The translations under genes were made by a program, and so were the position numbers. Shown piece by piece: positions 1-8,005 of a stretch of 9,962 nt of DNA (positions are counted from its first letter, which is position 1; each line of letters starts with the position of its first letter). The stretch is from contig JAEEJD010000096.1 in the NCBI GenBank assembly GCA_016281675.1, positions 1 through 9,962 on the forward strand, read 5' to 3'. The notes under the pieces are model-generated. The model had not been told where the DNA came from. It ran no database searches and was given only the letters and a program-made list of their open reading frames with translations. Origin of the DNA: Lachnospiraceae bacterium (lineage in GTDB: Bacteria > Bacillota_A > Clostridia > Lachnospirales > Lachnospiraceae).

Positions 1-145
1 CGGCTCATTTTATGAACTAATTTATAGTTTGATATTTACTCTAAAATAACACCATATTTTCAAAGTGTATTGTCATTTTATTGTCACTACACTTCCATAC
101 ACCTCTCAAAGCCTTGTAAATACTGGCTTTGCATGAATGCTGGTA
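1..145. other. AT-rich intergenic region beyond the guaA stop, with stacked repeats
   Basis: No gene is visible here; the left part is clearly more AT-rich than guaA. It contains three repeat structures, listed separately: one over the guaA stop codon, an inverted repeat CAAAGCC/GGCTTTG (107-113 and 125-131, 11-nt loop), and a composite direct/inverted repeat at 63-94. No U-tailed intrinsic terminator for guaA can be seen; the 107-131 hairpin is not followed by a T run in the minus direction. The region may be the edge of an inserted element lying to the left of the window, but no integrase is in view. Confidence 0.6.
63..94. repeat. Composite repeat: two ATTGTCA direct repeats inside a 7-bp inverted repeat
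   Basis: AAGTGTA at 63-69 and TACACTT at 88-94 are perfect inverted repeats. Between them ATTGTCA occurs at 69-75 and again at 80-86, 11 bp start to start, about one helical turn. This is the form of a protein-binding site, for example an operator or an arm-type site of an integrase. No protein can be assigned from sequence alone. Confidence 0.5.
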
Positions 146-155
146 TTATTCCAGC
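139..155. repeat. Inverted repeat with 7-bp spacer over the guaA stop codon (possible att core)
   Basis: GCTGG at 139-143 and CCAGC at 151-155 are perfect inverted repeats separated by TATTATT, and the guaA stop codon (146-148) lies inside the spacer. Short inverted repeats flanking a 7-bp overlap are the usual form of tyrosine-recombinase core sites, and the 3' end of guaA is a known genomic-island integration hotspot. The attachment-site reading is inference; a 5-bp repeat can arise by chance. Confidence 0.35.
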
Positions 156-1687
156 TCTATCGTTCCGGGGGGTTTGCTCGTAAGGTCGAACATTACACGA
201 TTGACGCCTTTGACTTCGTTGATAATACGGCGCATGCATGTCTGCTGTACTTCAAACGGAATGTTACAGCATTCCGCCGTCATGAAGTCCGTTGTGTTAA
301 CGGCACGAAGCACAACGGCATAGTCATACGTCCTGAAGTCGCCCATTACTCCGACCGAGCGCATGTTAGACAGGGCCGCAAAATACTGCCCGGGACGTTC
401 GGATAGTTCTGCCCTGTCAACCTCTTCGCGGAAGATCGCATCCGCTTCCTGAACGATCCTGACTTTTTCAGCGGTTACTTCACCCACTATACGAACACCG
501 AGTCCCGGACCCGGGAACGGCTGCCTGTTAACAAGCTCAGTGGGAAGTCCGAGTTCTTTGCCCGCTCTTCTGACTTCGTCCTTAAACAGCATCCTGAGCG
601 GTTCGATTATTTCTTTAAAATCCACGCAATCGGGAAGTCCGCCGACATTATGATGCGATTTTATCACAGCTGATTTGCCGAGTCCCGATTCAATAACATC
701 CGGATATATCGTTCCCTGAACGAGAAAATCAACCGCGCCTATCTTCTTGGCCTGTTCCTCAAACACCCGGATGAACTCTTCGCCTATTATCTTTCTCTTC
801 TGTTCGGGCTCTTCCACTCCGGAAAGTTTCTCATAGAACCTGTCGGCCGCATTTACCCTGATAAAATTCAGATCGTAACTACCCGAAGGTCCGAATATCG
901 CTTCAACCTGATCGCCCTCGTCTTTTCTGAGAAGTCCGTGATCGACGAATACGCACGTAAGGTTCTTACCGATAGCTTTACTCATAAGGACCGCCGCAAC
1001 AGAGGAATCCACTCCGCCGGACAACGCGCAAAGTGCCTTGCCGTCTCCTACCGCTTCCTTAATACGGGCGATCTCGGACTCGACAAACGAATCGATCTTC
1101 CAATCTCCCGAGCAGTTACATATCGTGTAAACAAAGTTACTTATTATCTTCCTGCCTTCCCGGGTATGCGTAACCTCGGGATGAAACTGTGTGGCATACA
1201 GTTTTCGGTCGGCGTTTTCCATAGCAGCGATCGGACAAACCGATGAATGTGCAATGACCCTGAATCCTTCGGGTGCCTTTTCGATATAGTCGGTATGACT
1301 CATCCATACATCGGTCACTTCTTCAATACCGTGAAGGAGCCTGCTTGATGTATCCGCCTCAACTTTTGTCCGTCCGTATTCGCTGACGGGCGCAGTTGCA
1401 ACTTTTCCATCCAGCATGTACGCCATCAGCTGAGAGCCGTAACATATACCGAGCACGGGGATCCCGAGTTCCAGAATGGCCTTGTCATAATGAGGTGATG
1501 AATCAAGATATACACTGTTAGGGCCGCCCGTAAATATGATGCCTTTGGGCGCCATCTTCTTTATCTCGTCAAGTGTCATCGTATACGGATGAACTTCCGC
1601 ATACACGTTGCATTCCCTGACACACCTTGCTATAAGCTGGTTATACTGTCCTCCGAAATCAAGGACCAGGATCATCTCATTTTTCAT
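146..1687 (-). CDS. guaA: GMP synthase (glutamine-hydrolysing)
   Basis: Makes GMP from XMP, ATP and glutamine, the last step of de novo guanine nucleotide synthesis in the cytosol. The 513-residue protein has the full architecture: an N-terminal class I glutamine amidotransferase domain with nucleophile Cys82 (in GICYGSQ) and the His169/Glu171 pair (QFHPEVTH), then the ATP-pyrophosphatase domain with the P-loop SGGVDS at 223-228, and the C-terminal dimerisation domain ([13 protein letters not shown] to the ending KPPGTIELE). Length is normal for the family. I chose the ATG at 1687 because AAGG sits 8 nt upstream; an in-frame GTG at 1696 lies inside that ribosome-binding site. The gene is monocistronic, following the gdhA terminator. 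No purine riboswitch fits in the short leader, although such switches are common before guaA in Firmicutes. Confidence 0.97.
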   Translation of the reverse strand: MKNEMILVLDFGGQYNQLIARCVRECNVYAEVHPYTMTLDEIKKMAPKGIIFTGGPNSVYLDSSPHYDKAILELGIPVLGICYGSQLMAYMLDGKVATAPVSEYGRTKVEADTSSRLLHGIEEVTDVWMSHTDYIEKAPEGFRVIAHSSVCPIAAMENADRKLYATQFHPEVTHTREGRKIISNFVYTICNCSGDWKIDSFVESEIARIKEAVGDGKALCALSGGVDSSVAAVLMSKAIGKNLTCVFVDHGLLRKDEGDQVEAIFGPSGSYDLNFIRVNAADRFYEKLSGVEEPEQKRKIIGEEFIRVFEEQAKKIGAVDFLVQGTIYPDVIESGLGKSAVIKSHHNVGGLPDCVDFKEIIEPLRMLFKDEVRRAGKELGLPTELVNRQPFPGPGLGVRIVGEVTAEKVRIVQEADAIFREEVDRAELSERPGQYFAALSNMRSVGVMGDFRTYDYAVVLRAVNTTDFMTAECCNIPFEVQQTCMRRIINEVKGVNRVMFDLTSKPPGTIELE

Positions 1688-1724
1688 GTTACCCACCTTA
1701 AATTAATTTCAGATTTCGATTCCA

Positions 1725-1733
1725 ATTGTATCA
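1725..1733 (-). promoter_or_regulatory. Candidate extended -10 promoter of guaA
   Basis: On the minus strand the sequence TG-A-TACAAT (1733 to 1725) matches an extended -10 element, five of six against TATAAT plus the TG dinucleotide. No good -35 is found 17 nt upstream, which is tolerated by extended -10 promoters. Transcription would start near 1718, giving a leader of about 30 nt before the start codon at 1687. It lies just after the gdhA terminator, where a guaA promoter is needed. Confidence 0.45.
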
Positions 1734-1760
1734 CAAAAGGATTCAAACGGCTTAACAATT

Positions 1761-1795
1761 CAAATAAAAATGCGGGGCCGCAAAGCCCCGCATTT
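1761..1795 (-). terminator. Rho-independent terminator of gdhA
   Basis: An 11-bp perfect stem (1768-1778 pairing with 1785-1795, core GCGGGGC/GCCCCGC) with a 6-nt loop is followed on the minus strand by TTTTTATTT (1770 to 1762). It starts 13 nt after the gdhA stop codon. The A-rich flank on the other side could give weak function on the plus strand too, but no plus-strand gene ends here. Confidence 0.93.
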
Positions 1796-1808
1796 AACAT
1801 ATACATTA

Positions 1809-3228
<1,420 letters not shown>

Positions 3229-3238
3229 GCTCTACTGA

Positions 3239-3267
3239 ATAATATACCAGCAAAAATCAAATTGCAA
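3239..3267 (-). promoter_or_regulatory. Candidate sigma-A promoter for gdhA, upstream of the hairpin
   Basis: On the minus strand TTGCAA (3267 to 3262) and TATTAT (3244 to 3239) are separated by exactly 17 nt; they match consensus in 4/6 and 5/6 positions. The expected start near 3232 lies 4 nt before the terminator stem. No comparable promoter is visible between the hairpin and the gdhA ribosome binding site (3169-3187), where a -35 would fall inside the hairpin and reads CTCGGT. Confidence 0.5.
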
Positions 3268-3275
3268 GTATTAAT

Positions 3276-4994
3276 TTATGCTGCCGAAGATGACTGCTTC
3301 TTGAACGTCTGAACGCCTTCAACGATAAGGATGATGGCAAGAACGAACATAGCAACCGCAAATACGAGCTGGAAGTAATCACCCCACATCGGTGTCGTGT
3401 CGGCAACAGCGCCTGCGATAACCTTGCAGAGGCTGATGATCTTCTGAGCAAGGAATGTAAGTGTTGCGATGAGCATGAACGCCATCGGGATATAGAACAT
3501 CTTGTTGTTCTTACCGACCTGACCGAGCCATGCTGCAACTGCCATAAGTGCAATACCTGCAAGAAGCTGGTTGGCTGCACCGAACAGTCCCCAGATCTGT
3601 GAAAGTGACAGACCGCCGAGTACACAGCCGATGACAACCATAAGTGTCGTACCGAAAAGCGGATGTGCAAGAAGCTTGCGGATACCCTTTGCATCGTTCC
3701 ATGTCTTCTCGTCTTCCTTGAGGAAGAGCTCTGAGAACATGAATCTTGAAAGTCTTGTACCCGTATCAAGTGATGTAAGAGCGAATACCGAAACAGCAAG
3801 CGTAAGGAGTGCATAGATCGTTGTGTATGCTTTTGTTGTCTCGGAACCGAACATTATCGCAATACCTGCACCGAATGCTGCCGAAGGTGATCCGAAATCA
3901 CCGTTCGTGAACTTATCCCAAACCATACCTACAGCAATAAGTGAAATGATACCGAGTGCAGACTCGATGAGCATTGAGCCGTAACCGATAGCCTTTGCGT
4001 TCTTCTCGCTGTCAAGCTGCTTTGAAGAAGTACCTGTCGAAATAAGGCTGTGGAAACCTGAACATGCACCGCATGCAACCGTTATGAACAGAGCCGGGAA
4101 CAGATTACCGATCTTTGTTGACCAGCCTGTAAACGCAGGAAGCGTAAATGTTGCACTGCCCGAGAAAGCCGAGATCAGGATACCGATAACTGCAAGACCC
4201 ATCATTGCATAAAGCAGGAACGATGAGAGGTAATCACGGGGCTGAAGCAGGATCCACACGGGAACAAGAGAAGCAACCGCGATATAGATACCGATGATAA
4301 TGATCCATGCCGTACGTCCGATTGCAAGGCCGAAATTAAGACCGATGATCGTTGCGATAACGATGCCTACAATACCGATGATCGTTGCAGGAAGTGTCTT
4401 AACGCCTGCTCTGTTTGTAAGGAATCCGTAAATGATCGCAAGAATGATGAACAGGAACGAGATCATGGATGTGGTCTGGTTTCCGTTAGGATTAGCCACG
4501 AATCCGAACTGTCCCGCATCGGGTGCGGTAAAGAACGTACCTGCAACGACATTAACGAATGAAGCGATAACAAGGATAAGAACAAGGAGTGCAAAAATGA
4601 TGAAAAGCTTCTTTGCACGGGGACCCATTGAATCCTTGATGATCTCTCCAACAGATTTACCTTCATGTCTGATCGACGCGAAGAGTGAACCGAAGTCCTG
4701 TAATCCTCCGAAGAATATACCACCTATTACACACCAGAGGAATACCGGGATCCATCCGAATACAGCAGCCTGGATAGGTCCGTTGATGGGGCCTGCGCCT
4801 GCGATAGACGAGAAATGGTGTCCCATAAGTACCGCGGGCTTTGCCGCAACATAGTCGACGCCATCTTCCATCTCTACAGCCGGGGTCTTCTTGGTGGGAT
4901 CGATGCCCCACTGCTTTGCAAGCCATGAGCCATAGTAGATATAGCCGATGACAAGCAGAATGATAGCTGCAATGATAATTAATAATGCTGTCAT
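3276..4994 (-). CDS. cstA: CstA-family carbon starvation membrane transporter
   Basis: Polytopic inner-membrane protein of the CstA family, whose studied members import pyruvate or peptides when carbon is short. The 572 residues are mostly hydrophobic segments; family signatures are GHHFSSIAGAGPINGP (58-73), QPRDYLSSFLLY, ACGACSGFHSLISTGTSSKQ, SLDTGTRLSRFM and IWGLFGAANQLLAG. It is about 130 residues shorter than E. coli CstA and BtsT, the short form common in anaerobes. A strong ribosome binding site (GGGAGGAG, 5000-5007 region) precedes the ATG and overlaps the stop codon of the gene upstream, so the two are likely cotranscribed and perhaps translationally coupled. Transcription ends at the terminator at 3188-3228. 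The substrate (pyruvate or peptides) cannot be decided from sequence. Confidence 0.93.
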   Translation of the reverse strand: MTALLIIIAAIILLVIGYIYYGSWLAKQWGIDPTKKTPAVEMEDGVDYVAAKPAVLMGHHFSSIAGAGPINGPIQAAVFGWIPVFLWCVIGGIFFGGLQDFGSLFASIRHEGKSVGEIIKDSMGPRAKKLFIIFALLVLILVIASFVNVVAGTFFTAPDAGQFGFVANPNGNQTTSMISFLFIILAIIYGFLTNRAGVKTLPATIIGIVGIVIATIIGLNFGLAIGRTAWIIIIGIYIAVASLVPVWILLQPRDYLSSFLLYAMMGLAVIGILISAFSGSATFTLPAFTGWSTKIGNLFPALFITVACGACSGFHSLISTGTSSKQLDSEKNAKAIGYGSMLIESALGIISLIAVGMVWDKFTNGDFGSPSAAFGAGIAIMFGSETTKAYTTIYALLTLAVSVFALTSLDTGTRLSRFMFSELFLKEDEKTWNDAKGIRKLLAHPLFGTTLMVVIGCVLGGLSLSQIWGLFGAANQLLAGIALMAVAAWLGQVGKNNKMFYIPMAFMLIATLTFLAQKIISLCKVIAGAVADTTPMWGDYFQLVFAVAMFVLAIILIVEGVQTFKKQSSSAA

Positions 4995-5007
4995 GTTTTT
5001 CTCCTCC

Positions 5008-5508
5008 CTATAAATCTTTCAATATATTGCCAACAAGCTTCTTCAGGTTCCGGCCCTGGTGGTTGTAAAAAGCCTTTCCCTGCGAACACTCGATCGCAAC
5101 CAATCTGTAATTGCTCCATCCGTTGAAGCCCCATTTGTAGCTCTTGTAATGACGGGTCTTCTTTATGAGCTTTTTTGCTTCATCATCTATACCGTCGGCG
5201 ATAATGATCAGCGTTACATCCGTACTTCTGTGATCATACCCGGGCTTGACCTTTTTAAGGCCACGCTCCCATGCGACCTGATCAAAATGAATAAGATCAT
5301 CGTTTCCGAGCCTGTTGCAAACCGCAAAATAAACGTATTCATTCATATTGATGTCGGCAACCTTAGCGGCCTTGACCAGGTAATACTGCTCGTTATGCGA
5401 CTCGAATGCCGCTTCCGCGACAAACGGCTCCTCAACATTATCGGTGTTTATATTGTAATAACTTCTGAATGCTGGAAGAAGGGCATCCAATGTTTCATCT
5501 GTTGTCAT
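5008..5508 (-). CDS. Uncharacterised 166-residue cytosolic protein upstream of cstA
   Basis: I do not recognise a family. The protein has no signal peptide or membrane segment and no cysteine pairs for metal binding (only Cys64 and Cys141). It looks like a compact alpha/beta domain: a central hydrophobic strand VTLIIIAD (98-105), an acidic then lysine-rich helix (about 106-118), an aromatic stretch with YKSYKWGFNGWSNY (121-134), a strand LVAIEC (136-141), and a basic C-terminus. The ATG at 5508 has only a weak purine-rich site (AGGACAGGG) before it. Its TAG stop abuts the cstA Shine-Dalgarno, 13 nt before the cstA start, so it is probably the first gene of a cstA operon. A role in controlling or assisting CstA is possible but rests on position alone. 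Reading frame, codon pattern and strand agree with a real gene. Confidence 0.8.
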   Translation of the reverse strand: MTTDETLDALLPAFRSYYNINTDNVEEPFVAEAAFESHNEQYYLVKAAKVADINMNEYVYFAVCNRLGNDDLIHFDQVAWERGLKKVKPGYDHRSTDVTLIIIADGIDDEAKKLIKKTRHYKSYKWGFNGWSNYRLVAIECSQGKAFYNHQGRNLKKLVGNILKDL

Positions 5509-5672
5509 ACTGCCCTGTCCTGCATCTAATATAAAACATTACGTCATCTACTCTACAAAATCTTGGGCTGAATTCGCGCTTATCTACTATATAATAGAAC
5601 TTAATTGTCACGTATTCAAGATTTTTTTATAAATATTTGCACATATACCGCCAAATAAGTAAAATATTGCAC
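5509..5672. promoter_or_regulatory. Divergent promoter region between the cstA operon and the O-acylation operon
   Basis: This AT-rich 164-bp region must carry promoters for both directions. On the plus strand a perfect TATAAT is at 5590-5595, without a convincing -35, which would start transcription near 5602. On the minus strand a weak pair TTGTAG (5558 to 5553) and TATATT about 19 nt downstream is a poor candidate for the cstA operon. A 9-bp inverted repeat AAAATCTTG/CAAGATTTT (5557-5565 and 5617-5625) brackets the plus-strand -10 element, and a T run follows the right arm (5622-5628). Confidence 0.5.
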
Positions 5673-5678
5673 ATGCAA
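5637..5678 (+). repeat. 30-bp-spaced TTGCACAT repeats, one overlapping the SGNH gene start
   Basis: TTGCACAT occurs at 5637-5644 and 5667-5674, exactly 30 bp apart, each preceded by an AATAT-like stretch. The second copy overlaps the chosen start codon (5673-5675) and is half of a small dyad, TTGCA-CA-TGCAA (5667-5678). A three-turn spacing and position over the translation start suggest a repressor operator, but a local duplication is equally possible because 30 bp is ten codons in the same frame. Confidence 0.4.
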
Positions 5679-6707
5679 ACATTTAAGCGTCTGACAAAGC
5701 AAATAGCCGGATGGGTCGCGGCATTTCTTATAGCGGCCGTCATATGCGATCTTGCCTGTTTTCTGTTCTATGATCCGTGTCAGGAACTTCCCCGCTCGGG
5801 CGGGGCAACGACAGGCTATCTTCTTCCGAACAGCCATGGTGTCTACGGTCTTGAAGGATACTGCATCGCAAATATCGACCCTTACGGTTACGTCAATCGG
5901 GATCTTCCCCGTTCCGATGACTATTATGTCGTTGCGGGAGCATCCCACACGGAAGGTCTGTTCATTCCGGCAAAGCTCAGATACAGTGATATTCTTAACG
6001 ACACCGCCTATTCCGACGGTAAGCTTCATATCATAAACATCGGAAAAAGCGGCAACTATTTCTCCGTTGTTCTTCAGCACCTTGACGCTATACTCGGGGA
6101 ATTTCCCGATGCAAAAGGAATAATCATCGAGACGGATTCCCTTTGTTACGATACCAAGGCACTCTACGATTCGATGATACAGACACCTTACGATCCCGAA
6201 GAGACCGCATCCGCACTTGTTGAAGGTATGTCACAAAGGCAGAAGCTGACTGTACGTGCCAAACAGGCACTTCCTCTCCTTCGTCTTGTTCACAAACAGT
6301 ATTATACTTACCTGGAATCCCGCGAGGAAAAAGGGGAATCCGATATACTCGATCCCGTATTCTGGAAGTCCGAATATGAAGGCGGTTTTGAGACGGCACT
6401 TGACGACCTCATGAAGTTCATCAGAAGCAAGACCGACAAGCAGGTGATAATACTGTATCATCCCGCGATTAAACTTAATGCGGACGGATCCATGTCGGCG
6501 CTTTCCAACAATGCGGAGCCTTATTACGAAAAGGTCTGTGCGGCTAACGGAATAGATTTTGTCGATATGACCGATACCTTCATGAAGGCATATGAAAAGG
6601 ATCATGTCATTCCGTACGGATTTATCAACACGACCCCCGGCGAAGGACACATCAACCGCAGTGCCCATGAGATGATAGCGGAAAAACTGGCGGAGGTACT
6701 TAAATGA
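5673..6707 (+). CDS. Membrane-anchored SGNH-like protein, partner of an MBOAT acyltransferase
   Basis: The 344-residue protein has one N-terminal membrane segment (about 12-33) and a large domain expected outside the membrane, as in AlgJ/AlgX- or DltD-type partners of MBOAT enzymes. SGNH-like blocks are visible: VVAGASHTEG with Ser91 as probable nucleophile, NIGKSGNYF with Gly127/Asn128, and a C-terminal block GEGHINRSAHEMIA with His326. The expected Asp three residues before that His is Gly323; Glu324 is nearby. It would move an acyl group, probably acetyl, onto an envelope glycan or polymer. The start ATG at 5673 has no clear Shine-Dalgarno; an in-frame TTG at 5637 is the only upstream choice and is no better. 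Its stop overlaps the next start (ATGA), so the pair is one operon. Assignment to SGNH is by motif reading, and the acceptor is unknown. Confidence 0.75.
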   Translation: MQTFKRLTKQIAGWVAAFLIAAVICDLACFLFYDPCQELPRSGGATTGYLLPNSHGVYGLEGYCIANIDPYGYVNRDLPRSDDYYVVAGASHTEGLFIPAKLRYSDILNDTAYSDGKLHIINIGKSGNYFSVVLQHLDAILGEFPDAKGIIIETDSLCYDTKALYDSMIQTPYDPEETASALVEGMSQRQKLTVRAKQALPLLRLVHKQYYTYLESREEKGESDILDPVFWKSEYEGGFETALDDLMKFIRSKTDKQVIILYHPAIKLNADGSMSALSNNAEPYYEKVCAANGIDFVDMTDTFMKAYEKDHVIPYGFINTTPGEGHINRSAHEMIAEKLAEVLK

Positions 6708-8005
6708 GATCAAAAAGTATTTCCGATAAAATGATAACCTTCCTGCTGCTTGTAGTCTGCTATGCGTTCTATGCTTTCTTTGACGTTCGCGGACTGATCG
6801 TTCTCATCGCTCTTTCACTCTTTACATACCTCGGCGGAAGAAGCATATGCGCCTGCCTTGACGCCGATGATGCCCAAAGAGGCCGCATGTACTGTGCGAT
6901 GTTTATCGCAACCCAGGTGGCGCTTCTTTGCTACTTCAAATACTCCGGCACGGTTACACTTCCGGTCGGAATGTCATTCTATATTCTTATGGCGATAAGT
7001 TTTCTTGCCGATTGTCTCAAAGGCGAATTCCGTGATTTTCCGTCCGTGACGGAAGTTCTCATATATATCAGCTTTTTCCCGACGATACTCTCCGGCCCGA
7101 TAATAAAGGCACGCGAGTTCATTCCCCAAATAATCTCCCGTAAAAAGCTGACAAAAGAACGTCTGACAGGTGGACTTTGGCTAATTGTTATAGGCCTGTT
7201 CATGAAGCTGTGTCTTGCCGACAGGCTTGCCGTGTCCGTCGATAAGGTTTATGCGACTCCCGCAGTGTTTGACGGTCTGACACTTTTTGTGACATCGATA
7301 GGTTATTCTCTCCAGTTGTTCTTCGACTTTGCGGGGTATTCCAATATGGCGATCGGAGTAGCCACACTGCTCGGCTTTGACATACCCGTCAACTTCAATC
7401 TTCCGTATATGGCAACAAATCCTTCGGAATTCTGGCAGAGATGGCATATCAGCCTTTCATCCTGGCTTAAGGAATACGTTTACATACCGCTCGGCGGAAA
7501 CCGCAAAGGTAACGTCCGGACATATATAAACATCATGCTCGTCATGATCGTTAGCGGACTGTGGCACGGTTCGACGATCAACTTCCTTCTGTGGGGTATA
7601 GGTCACGGGATCGGTCAGCTCATACACCGCGCCGTTTGCGGCAAACGAAAAGATGCGCCCGCATCCGGTACGGTACGCATCTTATCAATGATACTCAATT
7701 TCCTGTTCGTTAATTTCCTCTGGATCCCGTTTCGTGCAAAGACTCTCGCCGATTCATGGACGATCATCAAAAGGATCTTAACATTTGCCGACGGCGCTTC
7801 ATACTTCTACGTTTACACGTTCATATTCGGGATCATTCTCCTCATCGTCCAGTATATCGGAGCGAAGTTCAATGGAGGAAACGATCCGATAAAGCCTCTT
7901 CCTTTCGACAGGCTGTATGCACGCGTCATCTTCTGCACTCTTCTGATCGCGACGGCCATGTTCGCTTATTTCGGAAGCGGAGCATTCATCTACAGTCAGT
8001 TCTGA
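6704..8005 (+). CDS. MBOAT family O-acyltransferase (AlgI/DltB-like)
   Basis: Integral membrane enzyme of 433 residues that passes acyl groups across the membrane to an extracellular acceptor protein or glycan. The family pattern is complete: PVGMSFYILMAISFLAD, then ISFFPTILSGPI, then FWQRWHISLSSWLKEYVYIPLGG with His248, and the catalytic His288 in SGLWHG, ending with FIYSQF, close to the usual family C-terminus. Many hydrophobic segments span the length. GGAGG at 6692-6696 lies 7 nt before the ATG, and the start overlaps the stop of the SGNH gene (ATGA), implying coupled translation. No dltA/dltC, alginate, or glycosyltransferase genes are nearby, so the acceptor polymer cannot be named; acetylation of a wall or surface polysaccharide is the simplest inference. 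Its stop touches the stop of apt on the other strand. Confidence 0.93.
   Translation: MRSKSISDKMITFLLLVVCYAFYAFFDVRGLIVLIALSLFTYLGGRSICACLDADDAQRGRMYCAMFIATQVALLCYFKYSGTVTLPVGMSFYILMAISFLADCLKGEFRDFPSVTEVLIYISFFPTILSGPIIKAREFIPQIISRKKLTKERLTGGLWLIVIGLFMKLCLADRLAVSVDKVYATPAVFDGLTLFVTSIGYSLQLFFDFAGYSNMAIGVATLLGFDIPVNFNLPYMATNPSEFWQRWHISLSSWLKEYVYIPLGGNRKGNVRTYINIMLVMIVSGLWHGSTINFLLWGIGHGIGQLIHRAVCGKRKDAPASGTVRILSMILNFLFVNFLWIPFRAKTLADSWTIIKRILTFADGASYFYVYTFIFGIILLIVQYIGAKFNGGNDPIKPLPFDRLYARVIFCTLLIATAMFAYFGSGAFIYSQF

Noticed and set aside
80..87. ATTGTCAC shared between 80-87 and 5604-5611, considered as a dispersed regulator site
   Set aside because: A single 8-mer shared by two AT-rich regions in 10 kb is within chance, and the second copy lacks the paired, nested structure of the first.
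4432..4854. 140-codon plus-strand open frame opposite cstA
   Set aside because: Shadow of a clear transporter gene; no ribosome binding site or family pattern.
5059..5529. 156-codon plus-strand open frame opposite the cstA-linked gene
   Set aside because: It is antisense to a frame with a better ribosome-binding context and operon fit; its product has no recognisable features.
5616..6080. 154-codon minus-strand open frame opposite the SGNH gene
   Set aside because: Overlaps the divergent promoter region and the start of a motif-bearing gene on the other strand; no supporting features.
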